From positions 558,001 through 622,000 of the forward strand of contig NZ_CP119791.1 in NCBI RefSeq assembly GCF_029338295.1: a DNA stretch of 64,000 bases. The letters run 5' to 3'. Made by a program: the position numbers and the translations under genes. Numbering within the stretch: the stretch's first letter is position 1; each line of letters starts with the position of its first letter. Positions 10,047 through 17,708 of this stretch are shown here, in pieces. Source of the stretch: Haladaptatus sp. QDMS2. GTDB taxonomy: Archaea > Halobacteriota > Halobacteria > Halobacteriales > Halococcaceae. The notes under the pieces were generated by a model. It made no database searches. It worked only from the letters and a program-made list of their open reading frames with translations, and was not told where the DNA came from.

Positions 10047-11059
10047 TATCCTTGGTTCGATGCGGTGGAGACGTAGCGCACCTCAGGGTCGAGGCGCGGT
10101 TGGTCGTTCGGTCGGATGGCCGGTCGGAAGCGCAGGAGGCGCTTGTCCGGGCCCGGAAGCGAGCCCTTGACGAGCGCGTATGGGCCGTCGACTTCGCCGT
10201 AGCCGACGAAACCGCCGTCGACGCTGGCATCGTCGCCGTCACCGAGCGCGATGAGCCGTTTGTTCAGCTCGGTGCGCTGGTGGTACCCCATCTGGCCCTG
10301 CTGTGGAACGGTCGAGCGAACGCGGCTCGGGTTCCATGGGCCGAGGTTACCGATGCGACGCCGCCATCCCTGGCGGGCGTGCTTGCCCTTGCGTTTCTGG
10401 ACGCCCCAGCGCTTGACGGGACCCTGGGTACCCTTACCCTTGGTCACACCGCCAACGTCGAGGTACTCACCGGCGCGGAAGACGTCCGACATCTCGTGGA
10501 CGCCGCCCTCGGCGATGAGCTCGAGTCCGTACTCGACGCGCTCTTCCATGGAACCGCCGCCGATGCGGGATTCCATGACGTCGGGGCGCTTCTTCGGAAT
10601 GCTCTTGATGTCGGAGGGGACCGTGTGCGTGATGACACGCAGGTCCGCAATCGTTCCGGCCTCAAGGGCTTCCTGCAGCTCTTCTTTGGCACTTTCATCT
10701 TGCTCGCTTGGGACGTCCAGGACGCGGGAGAGTTCCGGGTGGAACTCGTCGGTCCAGACCTCCGTCAGCGGACGCTTTCCGTACGGCGTTTGTTCGTAGG
10801 CTCGGAGCGCGACGGCGCGCATTGGCGGCGTCTCCACGATGGTGACGGGGACGGTTTCCTCCATCCCGTTGCGAGGCGATTCTGCCTCGTCGTTAATCAT
10901 CACCACGTGGGTCATGCCGGCTTTGTAACCTGCGAAGCCCTGCAGTGCGGGCTGGCCGTCGTCGGATGGCCATGAGCCGAACCGCGGGACTTCACTGGCC
11001 GCGCGTTTCCGCGGCCCGTAGCCCAGCGAACCTTTGCGTGGTCTGCTTGGTTGTGGCAT
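10046..11059 (-). CDS. rpl3: Large ribosomal subunit protein uL3
   Basis: A 337-residue protein with the archaeal/eukaryotic basic start MPQPSRPRKGSLGYGPRKRA. The tip that reaches toward the peptidyl transferase centre is near KRWGVQKRKGKHARQGWRRR, and GNLGPWNPSRVRSTVPQQGQ follows. It is the first ribosomal protein of the operon and starts four bases after the upstream methyltransferase-like gene, which strongly suggests co-transcription. Confidence 0.98.
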   Translation of the reverse strand: MPQPSRPRKGSLGYGPRKRAASEVPRFGSWPSDDGQPALQGFAGYKAGMTHVVMINDEAESPRNGMEETVPVTIVETPPMRAVALRAYEQTPYGKRPLTEVWTDEFHPELSRVLDVPSEQDESAKEELQEALEAGTIADLRVITHTVPSDIKSIPKKRPDVMESRIGGGSMEERVEYGLELIAEGGVHEMSDVFRAGEYLDVGGVTKGKGTQGPVKRWGVQKRKGKHARQGWRRRIGNLGPWNPSRVRSTVPQQGQMGYHQRTELNKRLIALGDGDDASVDGGFVGYGEVDGPYALVKGSLPGPDKRLLRFRPAIRPNDQPRLDPEVRYVSTASNQG

Positions 11060-11063
11060 CGTA

Positions 11064-11948
11064 TCACTCTTTGAGTGTCAGGTAGGCAAGCACGGCGAAC
11101 AGAGCCTCTTCCGTTCGCACGGTCTTGCTACCTTGATTCGGGATCGCATTGAGCCAAAGGTCGAACCGGCTGGGGGCGCCTGGTTCGACACGCGGCGTAG
11201 CCGCGTCTGTGTCCCAGATCCCGCTCCGATGAGCGGCGATCTCAGCTTCCTCAACGCCGAGTATTTCCACAAGCCCTCTATCGGGCGACCCAAATACGAT
11301 GGTCGCGCCATCTGTTTGGATGCGTCCGGCCAGCGCCCCGAGTCGCCCCACGGAGAGTTCCTCCCCGTGGCGCGAGGTTGCAATTCGGAGCCCGGCGTCC
11401 TCACGGCCGAGAGCTTCTGGGAGGTCCATGCGTTCGACGGCAAACCCGGGTGGGGCTTGGTCGACGATTTTCGCACGGACCGGACGTCGCGAAGAGATCC
11501 TGATGGTCACGCGCTCCCCCACATCGGGCGTCTCCATCGATGGAGGCACGATGAGGGAGATCGGGTGTTGCAGGCCGCAATTGACCCGAACGCGCCCGTC
11601 AGGTCCGACCTCGGTCACGATTCCCTGTCTTATCGACTCCGAATCGTCTGATTCGGAGCCGGTCTGTGTCGCGGTGCGAAGCGGGGGGAGAATGCCCGCA
11701 TACTGCAACTCGTCTCGTTTCCCCCACGCCTCCTTGCGGAGGTAGGGGGGCGTTGCGGCGTACCGCAACACGGTCTCGACGAAGTCGCCTCCCCATCGAT
11801 TCTCCCCTGCTTCGTCGGGGAAGATGGACACACGGTCCACGTTGAATATCGTGGCCGCGCGGGCGACGTAGCCGATTTTTCGAGTTGCCTCGCGTTTGTC
11901 CTCAGCCTCTCTGACGAGAGACGAGGGGACGAGGATGCTGACAGTCAT
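11064..11948 (-). CDS. SPOUT-class RNA methyltransferase-like protein heading the ribosomal operon
   Basis: A 294-residue protein starting MTVSILVPSSLVREAEDKRE. The N-terminus, the AATIFNVDRVSIFPDE segment and the C-terminal region with GLVEILGVEE resemble the archaeal family related to human SPOUT1/C9orf114, predicted trefoil-knot methyltransferases with an inserted OB-like domain (about 95-170). Archaea often encode it directly upstream of uL3, as here, with a four-base gap. The target, probably rRNA, is inferred and was not proven from sequence. A TATA-like TTTTTAA lies about 55 bases upstream. Confidence 0.8.
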   Translation of the reverse strand: MTVSILVPSSLVREAEDKREATRKIGYVARAATIFNVDRVSIFPDEAGENRWGGDFVETVLRYAATPPYLRKEAWGKRDELQYAGILPPLRTATQTGSESDDSESIRQGIVTEVGPDGRVRVNCGLQHPISLIVPPSMETPDVGERVTIRISSRRPVRAKIVDQAPPGFAVERMDLPEALGREDAGLRIATSRHGEELSVGRLGALAGRIQTDGATIVFGSPDRGLVEILGVEEAEIAAHRSGIWDTDAATPRVEPGAPSRFDLWLNAIPNQGSKTVRTEEALFAVLAYLTLKE

Positions 11949-12003
11949 ACTGTCCGCATTCGCGCCTCGACACTAGACTGTGCCGATTGTACCGTATCCT
12001 GTG

Positions 12004-12010
12004 TTAAAAA
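12004..12010 (-). promoter_or_regulatory. Probable TATA element of the ribosomal operon
   Basis: On the minus strand this is TTTTTAA, 56-62 bases before the first start codon (11948). It is the only A/T-rich box in the otherwise GC-rich upstream stretch. The spacing predicts a leader of about 30 bases. No ribosomal protein operator was recognised. Confidence 0.45.
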
Positions 12011-12122
12011 GGCCTCGCTTCGTCTGTGGGCTTGTGAGGGCCTGACACTCACGTTTGTGAGACTTTCGAGGGGTCCGTGGTTCGCCCCGCCCTCACACGA
12101 TTTCGTACCCGATTCGCAACTC

Positions 12123-12128
12123 TTTTAT
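12123..12128 (+). promoter_or_regulatory. Probable TATA element for tRNA-Gly
   Basis: TTTTAT, about 50 bases upstream of the mature tRNA 5' end. It is a plausible archaeal promoter box for a tRNA precursor with a leader of about 25 bases. Confidence 0.4.
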
Positions 12129-12176
12129 TCCATCCTCCTCCTCTATTCGAATGCAGTTGAACGCCCCAACAGGCAC

Positions 12177-12247
12177 GCGCTGATAGTGTAGTGGTATCAC
12201 GTGACCTTGCCATGGTCACAACCTGGGTTCAAATCCCAGTCAGCGCA
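12177..12247 (+). tRNA. tRNA-Gly (anticodon GCC)
   Basis: A complete cloverleaf: acceptor GCGCTGA paired with TCAGCGC plus discriminator A, D arm GTG-TAGTGGTAT-CAC, anticodon arm TGACC-TTGCCAT-GGTCA with anticodon GCC, and T arm CTGGG-TTCAAAT-CCCAG. The 71-base length is normal. CCA is not encoded. It lies upstream of and divergent from the ribosomal operon. Its last ten bases plus five flanking bases recur at 12545-12559. Confidence 0.98.
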
Positions 12248-12267
12248 CTTCTACCGAGAACAAAACC

Positions 12268-12536
12268 GTGAGCGACGCAAGCGTCGCTCACACGTTCGTT
12301 CGAGGATGCAGGCGGTACACTGGTGATTTGAATCAGGGAGCGAGAGGTGAGCGAAGCGAACGGGAGCGACCGTGGTTCAAATCCCGAAGTGGTCTGCGAC
12401 CGCTACGATGTTCGCGAAAACTCCGTTTTCGCTCACCTCCAATGCGGAGAAGCCGCATCGAGGCTCGCAATTCCGAAGGAATTGCTCACTTCCCGGCGAA
12501 CAAGTTCGCCGACGTTCGTGAAAGCGCTGCTTTCAC
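12268..12536. repeat. Array of perfect short hairpins downstream of tRNA-Gly
   Basis: Perfect inverted repeats with 2-5 base loops lie at 12268-12291 (11 bp stem), 12414-12432 (8), 12442-12458 (6), 12467-12485 (8), 12494-12511 (8) and 12518-12536 (8). The last five start every 24-28 bases. Their spacers are similar (GCTCACCTCC, GCTCACTTCC, CACTCACTCC). Every stem is fully complementary. Codon-like reading frames across the region look like shadows. Function unknown. Confidence 0.8.
12325..12385 (+). repeat. T-arm echo module after tRNA-Gly
   Basis: The outer inverted repeat is GATTTGAA (12325-12332) and TTCAAATC (12376-12383). Inside are CAGGGAGC (12334-12341) and GCGACCGTGGTTC (12366-12378). 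The segment GGTTCAAATCCC (12374-12385) copies the T-loop and part of the T-stem of tRNA-Gly. The same module recurs after tRNA-Val and tRNA-Met, each time with the T-loop of the neighbouring tRNA. Confidence 0.7.
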
Positions 12537-12678
12537 TCACTCCTAGTCAGCGCACTTCTTCAAATTCAAATCCCTCCCAACGAACCCTCACGCGTGAGCG
12601 TATTCGCTCGCGCGAGTCAAGATAACAATAAAGAGCCACGTCAGCCGAAGAAAAGCCCCACCCCGGGAAAAAGTCGCC

Positions 12679-13563
12679 TCAGTCGTCGTCGGCTTCCAGT
12701 GCGACTTCCTGTGGAATGCCGTCCACGGTCACGCCGCCGGTGAGTTGGCGGTACGGGTACGGCATGTCGATGCCTTCCTCGTCGAACCGTTCTTTGACGG
12801 CCTGGACGTATTCGGACCGCGTTTTCACGAAGTCGGCGCGGTTCGGGTTCTTAATCCAGAATCGGGACTGGAGACCGACGGCACTGTCGCCGAGTTCCGT
12901 GACGCGGACCGTCGTGCCGGGGTCGTCGAGGATGCTTTCGATTTTCTCGGCTTCTTCGATGATGATGTCCGTCGCCTGGTTAATGTCGTCCTCGTAGCCG
13001 ATGCCGAAGACGAACTTCTGGCGGAGGGTGTCGAAGGCGACGGGGTTAATCAGTGGGTTGTTCGCGAGGTCGGCGTTCGGGACGGTGATGAGCTGGTTGT
13101 CGAACGTCTTGACGCGGGTGACGCGCAGGTCGATGTCCTGGACGCGACCGGCGTAGCCCTCCCACTCAATCCAGTCGCCGATTTCGAACGGCCGGTCTTT
13201 CAGGATGAACAGTCCGGCGACGAAGTTGCTGAGTAGGTCCTGTGCGGCGAACCCGAAGGCCAGCGCGAGCGCACCGCCGAGGGTGGCGAAGGCGGCGAGG
13301 AATGCGCCGAACCCGGCCACTGTGAACGCCACGGCGAGCGCGAAAAAGAGGGTGAGGACGCCGACCACCTTTTCCGCGAGGTTCGCGATGGTGTCGTCGA
13401 AGCCGCGTCTGTCCATCGCCCGGTTGGCGAGTGGCGCGAGGATGAATCTGCCGATGAGGTAGACGACGACGAACGCGAGGATGAACGCCGCTACTTTCCC
13501 GAACAGTTCGGTATATTCGGCGAATAATTCTCCTACTGTCGGAAACCCTGCTTGCAGTAGCAT
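12679..13563 (-). CDS. MscS-family mechanosensitive ion channel
   Basis: A 294-residue membrane channel that opens on hypo-osmotic stress. Start MLLQAGFPTVGELFAEYTEL at 13563 is preferred over an upstream in-frame ATG that adds an unlikely leader. Three membrane helices (about 20-42, 60-85, 90-120) precede the MscS beta domain with the signature FILKDRPFEIGDWIEWEGYA and the PNADLANNPLINP motif. A cytoplasmic alpha/beta cap follows. It may form an operon-like pair with the following minus-strand membrane gene upstream at 13626. Confidence 0.92.
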   Translation of the reverse strand: MLLQAGFPTVGELFAEYTELFGKVAAFILAFVVVYLIGRFILAPLANRAMDRRGFDDTIANLAEKVVGVLTLFFALAVAFTVAGFGAFLAAFATLGGALALAFGFAAQDLLSNFVAGLFILKDRPFEIGDWIEWEGYAGRVQDIDLRVTRVKTFDNQLITVPNADLANNPLINPVAFDTLRQKFVFGIGYEDDINQATDIIIEEAEKIESILDDPGTTVRVTELGDSAVGLQSRFWIKNPNRADFVKTRSEYVQAVKERFDEEGIDMPYPYRQLTGGVTVDGIPQEVALEADDD

Positions 13564-13625
13564 GAACGTGTATCCGTCGGCAAGGACGGAGACGGTAAAG
13601 TAGTTCCGGCCAGTTGTCACGTGGC

Positions 13626-14681
13626 TCAATCTTCGCGCGGCGACCACCATACTTCGACGCCGACGGTTCCGTCGCCGAGGTGGAGCGGCGAGCGTTCGGT
13701 GTCGGTCGTCACCGTGAGCGGCCGCGGGAAGGTGATTTGCTCGCCATCGACGGTGACGGTAATCTCCTCTACGTCCTCGCGTTCGAGGAGTTCCTCCAGT
13801 TCGGAGAGGCGTTCGGTGAGGGTCGAACGTTCGATATCCGACTGTTTTGCGAGTGGTTCAATGCCCCCGATGACGGGCTGGATGTTCACGTCTTTGCTCC
13901 GATTCGAGAGGACGGCGTTGATTGCCGCCCCGACGAGGATGACGAGACCGCTGAAGTAGAGCCACGTCAGGAGGATGATGATGCCCGCGACGACGCCGCC
14001 TTCGCCGTCGGTTCGGAACTCGGTGTAGAAGCGAAACAGCGTCTCGAACAGCGCGAGGCCGACGGCGGCAAAGGTGACGCCGGGCAAGACTTCTCGCACG
14101 GAGACGTCCGTGTCGGGGAAGATGTAGAACATGGGGAAGAAGGCGAGCGAGAGGCCGACGACGAGGATTCCTCGCTGGACGACCCACCGAACTGCGGGTG
14201 ACCCAAACTCTGGCAGACTCGTCTCGACCCACCCGCCGACGAGCAGGGCGACGGCCACCGCTGCGAGGACGATGAGACCGTCGCTGAGCGAGTCAAAGAA
14301 GGTGTTCTCGGCCTCCGTCTCGTAGATGTCCGAAAAGGCGGTGTCGAGGCCGCGGAAGATGCGCAAGGTCCCCCAGATGAGCACGACGAGACCGAGGATG
14401 GAAACGCTCGTCGAAGCGCCTCCGGTCTGGAGTTCCTCGACGAGAATGTTTCCCGCGTTTTCGGTCAACACGGCTTGCATCAACCGCAGGAATCCGTCCT
14501 GAAGCGTCTGGTTACCGACCGTCGAGATGACGGCGGTGACGAGCAAGAGGAGCGGGAGCAGGGAGACGAAGGCGTGGTAGGCGATAGAGCCCGCCATAAA
14601 CGTAATATTCTCCGTCCGAATCTCGTGGACGACGGCGCGGGCCACGGTGACCGGCCGGTCGAGGCGCGCGTTCATATCCAC
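13626..14681 (-). CDS. YihY/BrkB-family integral membrane protein
   Basis: A 351-residue protein. The N-terminus has the family pattern ENITFMAGSIAYHAFVSLLP, followed by five or six hydrophobic helices up to about residue 265. The last 80 or so residues are soluble and acidic, ending in a short beta-rich segment. The family was once called ribonuclease BN by error; its function remains unclear, with envelope or transport roles suggested. A second ATG two codons in (14675) is an alternative start. Confidence 0.85.
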   Translation of the reverse strand: MDMNARLDRPVTVARAVVHEIRTENITFMAGSIAYHAFVSLLPLLLLVTAVISTVGNQTLQDGFLRLMQAVLTENAGNILVEELQTGGASTSVSILGLVVLIWGTLRIFRGLDTAFSDIYETEAENTFFDSLSDGLIVLAAVAVALLVGGWVETSLPEFGSPAVRWVVQRGILVVGLSLAFFPMFYIFPDTDVSVREVLPGVTFAAVGLALFETLFRFYTEFRTDGEGGVVAGIIILLTWLYFSGLVILVGAAINAVLSNRSKDVNIQPVIGGIEPLAKQSDIERSTLTERLSELEELLEREDVEEITVTVDGEQITFPRPLTVTTDTERSPLHLGDGTVGVEVWWSPRED

Positions 14682-14753
14682 TACACGTCACCATCCCGGA
14701 AAAACACGACGGCGAGGACAACGACTTTGCCGCCTGCCCGAGGGGTTGTCACT

Positions 14754-15065
14754 ATGACCGTCGTTGCACTTCTCAGCGTCGCACCCGTCAAAGAAGGAAG
14801 TATGGCGAGCGAAGTCGCCAAAGCCGTCGCCGCCCTCGACGACTTCGACGTCGAATACGAGACGAATCCGATGGGGACCGTCATCGAAACCGAGGACGTA
14901 GACGAACTGTTCGCTGCCGTCAAGGCGGCCCACAAGGCGGTTTCGGGCGACCGCGTGAGCACGTTCCTGAAGATAGACGACAAGCGGACGAAGACCCAGT
15001 CCGCCCGCGACAAAGTCGCTGCCGTAGAGCGTGAACTCGGCCACGACGCCCGCAGCGACCGGTAG
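14754..15065 (+). CDS. MTH1187-family (DUF77) thiamine-binding-like protein
   Basis: A 103-residue protein starting MTVVALLSVAPVKEGSMASE. It has the ferredoxin-like fold pattern of the MTH1187/YkoF family, with FDVEYETNPMGTVIETEDVD in the core. Family members bind thiamine or hydroxymethylpyrimidine-like ligands; binding here is inferred. It lies between the divergent YihY gene and mch, same strand as mch, with 66 bases between. The upstream in-frame extension overlaps the divergent gene and is rejected. Confidence 0.85.
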   Translation: MTVVALLSVAPVKEGSMASEVAKAVAALDDFDVEYETNPMGTVIETEDVDELFAAVKAAHKAVSGDRVSTFLKIDDKRTKTQSARDKVAAVERELGHDARSDR

Positions 15066-15094
15066 CCGCGGGCCGCTCGCCGCAGTCTCGAACT

Positions 15095-15109
15095 GATAAA
15101 CGGTTTATC
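15095..15109. promoter_or_regulatory. Perfect palindrome over the mch promoter
   Basis: GATAAAC-G-GTTTATC is a 15-base perfect palindrome. Its right half supplies the TTTATC box at the correct distance (about 22-28 bases) before the mch ATG at 15132 for a leaderless transcript. A regulator bound here would block TBP. A chance overlap of a TATA box with a palindrome cannot be excluded. Confidence 0.5.
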
Positions 15110-15131
15110 CGGCCAGTCGTAACCTGTCTGC

Positions 15132-16064
15132 ATGGAGAGTCTCAATCGGATGACCTTAGAGCTCGTAGACGAGGCGCTCGACTTCGCCGACGAACTGGCG
15201 ATCGAGGCGTTCGAACTCGACAACGAGGCGACGGTCATCGACTTCGGCGTCGAGGCGCTCGGCGGCATCGAAGCCGGCCTGTTGCTCACGGAGATACAGA
15301 CCGCGGGCCTCGCGACCGTCCAGACCCGGATGGACGAGGTCGCCGGCGCACCGATGCCCCACGTCGAACTGTCTACCGACCACCCGGCGTTCGCCCTGCT
15401 CTGCTCGCAAAAGGCAGGCTGGGAACTCGCCGTCGACGACTTCGAGGGCCTCGGCAGCGGCCCCGCCCGTGCGCTCGTCGCAGAGGAAGACGAGTTTAGC
15501 CGGATTGGCTACCGCGACGACTTCGACTTCGCGACCCTCGCCGTCGAATCCAATACGCTCCCGACTGAGGCCGTCGCAGAACAGGTCGCGGAGATGGCCG
15601 ACGTCCCGACCAACGCCGTCTTCCTGCCGGCTTTCTCGACAGCGAGCATCACCGGCAGCGTCAGTATCGCCGCCCGTGCCGCGGAACTCGCCGCGTTCCG
15701 GCTGTCTGAACTCGGCTACGATCCGCTCTCTATCCTCTCGGTGAGCGCGAGCGCGCCGGTCGCGCCCGTCGCCGGGTCCGAGGAGGGGGCCATCGCCCGC
15801 ACGAACGACGCGCTGGCCTACGGCGGCCGGGTCCACCTCGTCGTCGAAGACGAGTTCGACCGCTTCGACGAGATTGTCTCGACCGCGACCGACGAGTTCG
15901 GGACGCCTTTCGCGGAAATCTTCGAATCGGTGGACTGGGACTTCTACAAGGTTCCAGAGTCGCTGTTCGCCCCGGCACAGGTCACGGTTGACGTAGTCGG
16001 CGGGCCGACCCACGTCTTCGGGGACACTCACGACGACCTGCTCGCGGAGAGTTTCGAACTGTGA
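15132..16064 (+). CDS. mch: Methenyltetrahydromethanopterin cyclohydrolase
   Basis: A 310-residue enzyme that interconverts methenyl- and formyl-H4MPT (or folate-type) C1 carriers. Start MESLNRMTLELVDEALDFAD, with family blocks VIDFGVEALGGIEAGLLLTE, PHVELSTDHPAFALLCSQKAG (as a 21-residue block near 75-95) and ASAPVAPVAGSEEGAIARTN. Length matches Mch. Haloarchaea do not make methane, so a role in C1 transfer or an inherited pathway is inferred. The next gene overlaps by four bases. Confidence 0.95.
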   Translation: MESLNRMTLELVDEALDFADELAIEAFELDNEATVIDFGVEALGGIEAGLLLTEIQTAGLATVQTRMDEVAGAPMPHVELSTDHPAFALLCSQKAGWELAVDDFEGLGSGPARALVAEEDEFSRIGYRDDFDFATLAVESNTLPTEAVAEQVAEMADVPTNAVFLPAFSTASITGSVSIAARAAELAAFRLSELGYDPLSILSVSASAPVAPVAGSEEGAIARTNDALAYGGRVHLVVEDEFDRFDEIVSTATDEFGTPFAEIFESVDWDFYKVPESLFAPAQVTVDVVGGPTHVFGDTHDDLLAESFEL

Positions 16065-16546
16065 AGTTCAAGGTCGTCCCCGTGCCCCCGGAGTCGCTTG
16101 ACTTCGTCGAGACCGCTCACCGCGCCGTACCGCTCGTCGCCGGGTCGGTGGACGACTGCTGTGCGCGGATGATGGCGAAGGCGAACGTCCCGGCACGCGA
16201 CCAGGCCCGCGAGTGGCTCACCTTCCTGCAGGCACTCGGCCTTGCCAAGGAGGGTGACTCCGGCTTCTCCCGCGTCCGCAAGGACTACGACACGGAGACG
16301 CTCGCCGCCGCCTTCCGCGAGCGCGTCTTCGGCGCGGACGAACTGATCACCCTCCTCGAAGACGCAGACGGCGTGCTCACCCCACTCGAGGCGTTCGACC
16401 GCTTCGAGGACACCGTCCCGAACTGGGAGCGTCACCGCCACCCGGAAACCTGGGAAGACATCTGGACGGAACGCGTCCGCCGACTGCTCGAATGGGCCGT
16501 CCTCCTCGACCTCGCCTCCCGGGCGGACGGTGGCTACCGAGCCTGA
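16061..16546 (+). CDS. Conserved haloarchaeal protein coupled to mch
   Basis: A 161-residue soluble protein, predicted mostly helical, starting MKFKVVPVPPESLDFVETAH. No catalytic motif was recognised; CCARMMAKANVPARDQAREW and the C-terminal WTERVRRLLEWAVLLDLASR segment are the most distinctive parts. The ATG overlaps the mch stop (ATGA-like), which indicates translational coupling and suggests a linked role. I do not recognise a function. Confidence 0.8.
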   Translation: MKFKVVPVPPESLDFVETAHRAVPLVAGSVDDCCARMMAKANVPARDQAREWLTFLQALGLAKEGDSGFSRVRKDYDTETLAAAFRERVFGADELITLLEDADGVLTPLEAFDRFEDTVPNWERHRHPETWEDIWTERVRRLLEWAVLLDLASRADGGYRA

Positions 16547-16576
16547 GCCTTTTACCTGTTGAGCGCGTTCGACAGA

Positions 16577-17254
16577 ATGATGACTGCAGTCGACACGATT
16601 CTCTTCGATATCGACGACACCCTCTGTACCTATCGACGGTCTGCGGCCGAGATTCTCGACCACTCCTTCGACTCGACCGGCATCGACCCGTTCTTCACGG
16701 TCCAGGACTACTTCGCTCGCTTCCACGAGTTCACGGAAGCCGACACCATCGACGAACTGCGCGCGAACTGCTTCGCCGCCATCGCGACCGACGGTGGCTA
16801 CGACGCCGACGTTGGTCGAAACGTCGCGGAGGCCTTTGCCGCCGAGCGCGACCACGGCGACGTGGTGTTTCTGCCGGGCGCACAGGAAGCCCTGGAGGCG
16901 CTGGCAGACCACCGCCTCGGCATCGTGACCAACGGGAGTCCGGACATGCAGACGCCGAAAATCGAGAGCCTCGGCATCGGCGACCACTTCGACGTGGTCG
17001 TCCACGCCGGGTACGACGGCCCTGCGAAACCGTCGCCCGACCCCTTTTATACGGCCTTAGACGCGCTCGATTCCGCTCCGGAACGGGCCGTCCACGTCGG
17101 CAACTCGCTCGAAGCGGACATTCCCGGCGCGCAGGCGGCGGGCGTCGGCGCAATCTGGGTGCCAGACCACACCGACGCGACGCCGACCGACTACCAGCCG
17201 GATTACACGGTCGAGACGCTCCACGACCTTATCGACAGGCCATGGTCTGCCTGA
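16577..17254 (+). CDS. HAD-superfamily hydrolase
   Basis: A 225-residue phosphatase-like protein. Motif I is LFDIDDTLC (D nucleophile and D+2), motif II TNGS, the motif III lysine is in KPSPDPF, and motif IV is HVGNSLEADIPGA. The cap region (about 20-105) is helical. The substrate is unknown; the family includes haloacid dehalogenase and sugar-phosphate phosphatases. An alternative ATG lies one codon downstream. The next gene starts two bases after its stop. Confidence 0.9.
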   Translation: MMTAVDTILFDIDDTLCTYRRSAAEILDHSFDSTGIDPFFTVQDYFARFHEFTEADTIDELRANCFAAIATDGGYDADVGRNVAEAFAAERDHGDVVFLPGAQEALEALADHRLGIVTNGSPDMQTPKIESLGIGDHFDVVVHAGYDGPAKPSPDPFYTALDALDSAPERAVHVGNSLEADIPGAQAAGVGAIWVPDHTDATPTDYQPDYTVETLHDLIDRPWSA

Positions 17255-17255
17255 G

Positions 17256-17669
17256 ATGGCAGCACCCGTCTCCATCTGCGAACGTCTCCCCTCGGTAGAC
17301 GAATTTCTCGCGCTCCGCGAAGCCGCGGACATGGCTCCGCGCTCTCGGGAAGCGGTCGAACGAGGCCTCTCCAACTCGGTGTTCGGCGTCGTCGCCGTCC
17401 ACGACGAGACTGATGAAGTGGTCGGCATGGGACGCATCGTCGGCGACGACGGGTCGGTCTACCACATCTGCGATATGGCCGTCCAACCGGAGTTACAGGA
17501 GCAGGGCATCGGGTCGCGAATCATGGACGCGCTGATGGCATACATCGAAGAAACCGCCCCACCGAAGGCATACGTCAACCTCATGGCCGACGTGGACGGC
17601 TTCTACGAACGCTGGGGGTTCGAACGCACGGCCCCCGCCTCGAAGGGGATGTATCGGCGAACCGAATAG
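17256..17669 (+). CDS. GNAT-family N-acetyltransferase
   Basis: A 137-residue acetyltransferase. The acetyl-CoA pyrophosphate loop is visible in VQPELQEQGIGSRIMDAL (Q/R-x-x-G-I-G), preceded by the beta strands VVGMGRIVGDDGSVYHICDM and followed by the YERWGFERT segment typical of the C-terminal GNAT motif. The substrate is unknown. It follows the HAD gene closely, so the two are probably co-transcribed. Confidence 0.9.
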   Translation: MAAPVSICERLPSVDEFLALREAADMAPRSREAVERGLSNSVFGVVAVHDETDEVVGMGRIVGDDGSVYHICDMAVQPELQEQGIGSRIMDALMAYIEETAPPKAYVNLMADVDGFYERWGFERTAPASKGMYRRTE

Positions 17670-17708
17670 ACGCGAGCTTTTTGGGACTCCTCGGTGAATG
17701 CTCAGGTC

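Larger units (their letters stand above)
12238..12559 (+). repeat. Direct repeat of the tRNA-Gly 3' end bounding a 307-base interval
   Basis: The 15-mer AGTCAGCGCACTTCT occurs at 12238-12252, spanning the tRNA 3' end, and exactly again at 12545-12559. This resembles the attL/attR footprint of an element integrated at a tRNA 3' end. The interval encodes no integrase and contains only hairpins and a T-arm-like echo. It could instead be a relic of a tandem tRNA duplication. Confidence 0.75.

Noticed and set aside
12268-12536. CRISPR-like array
   Set aside because: Units are hairpins of different sequence with 6-9 base spacers; there is no constant repeat and no cas gene.
12177-12560. Provirus or integrative element at tRNA-Gly
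   Set aside because: The direct repeat is only 307 bases apart and no integrase or other gene lies between, so an intact element is not supported.
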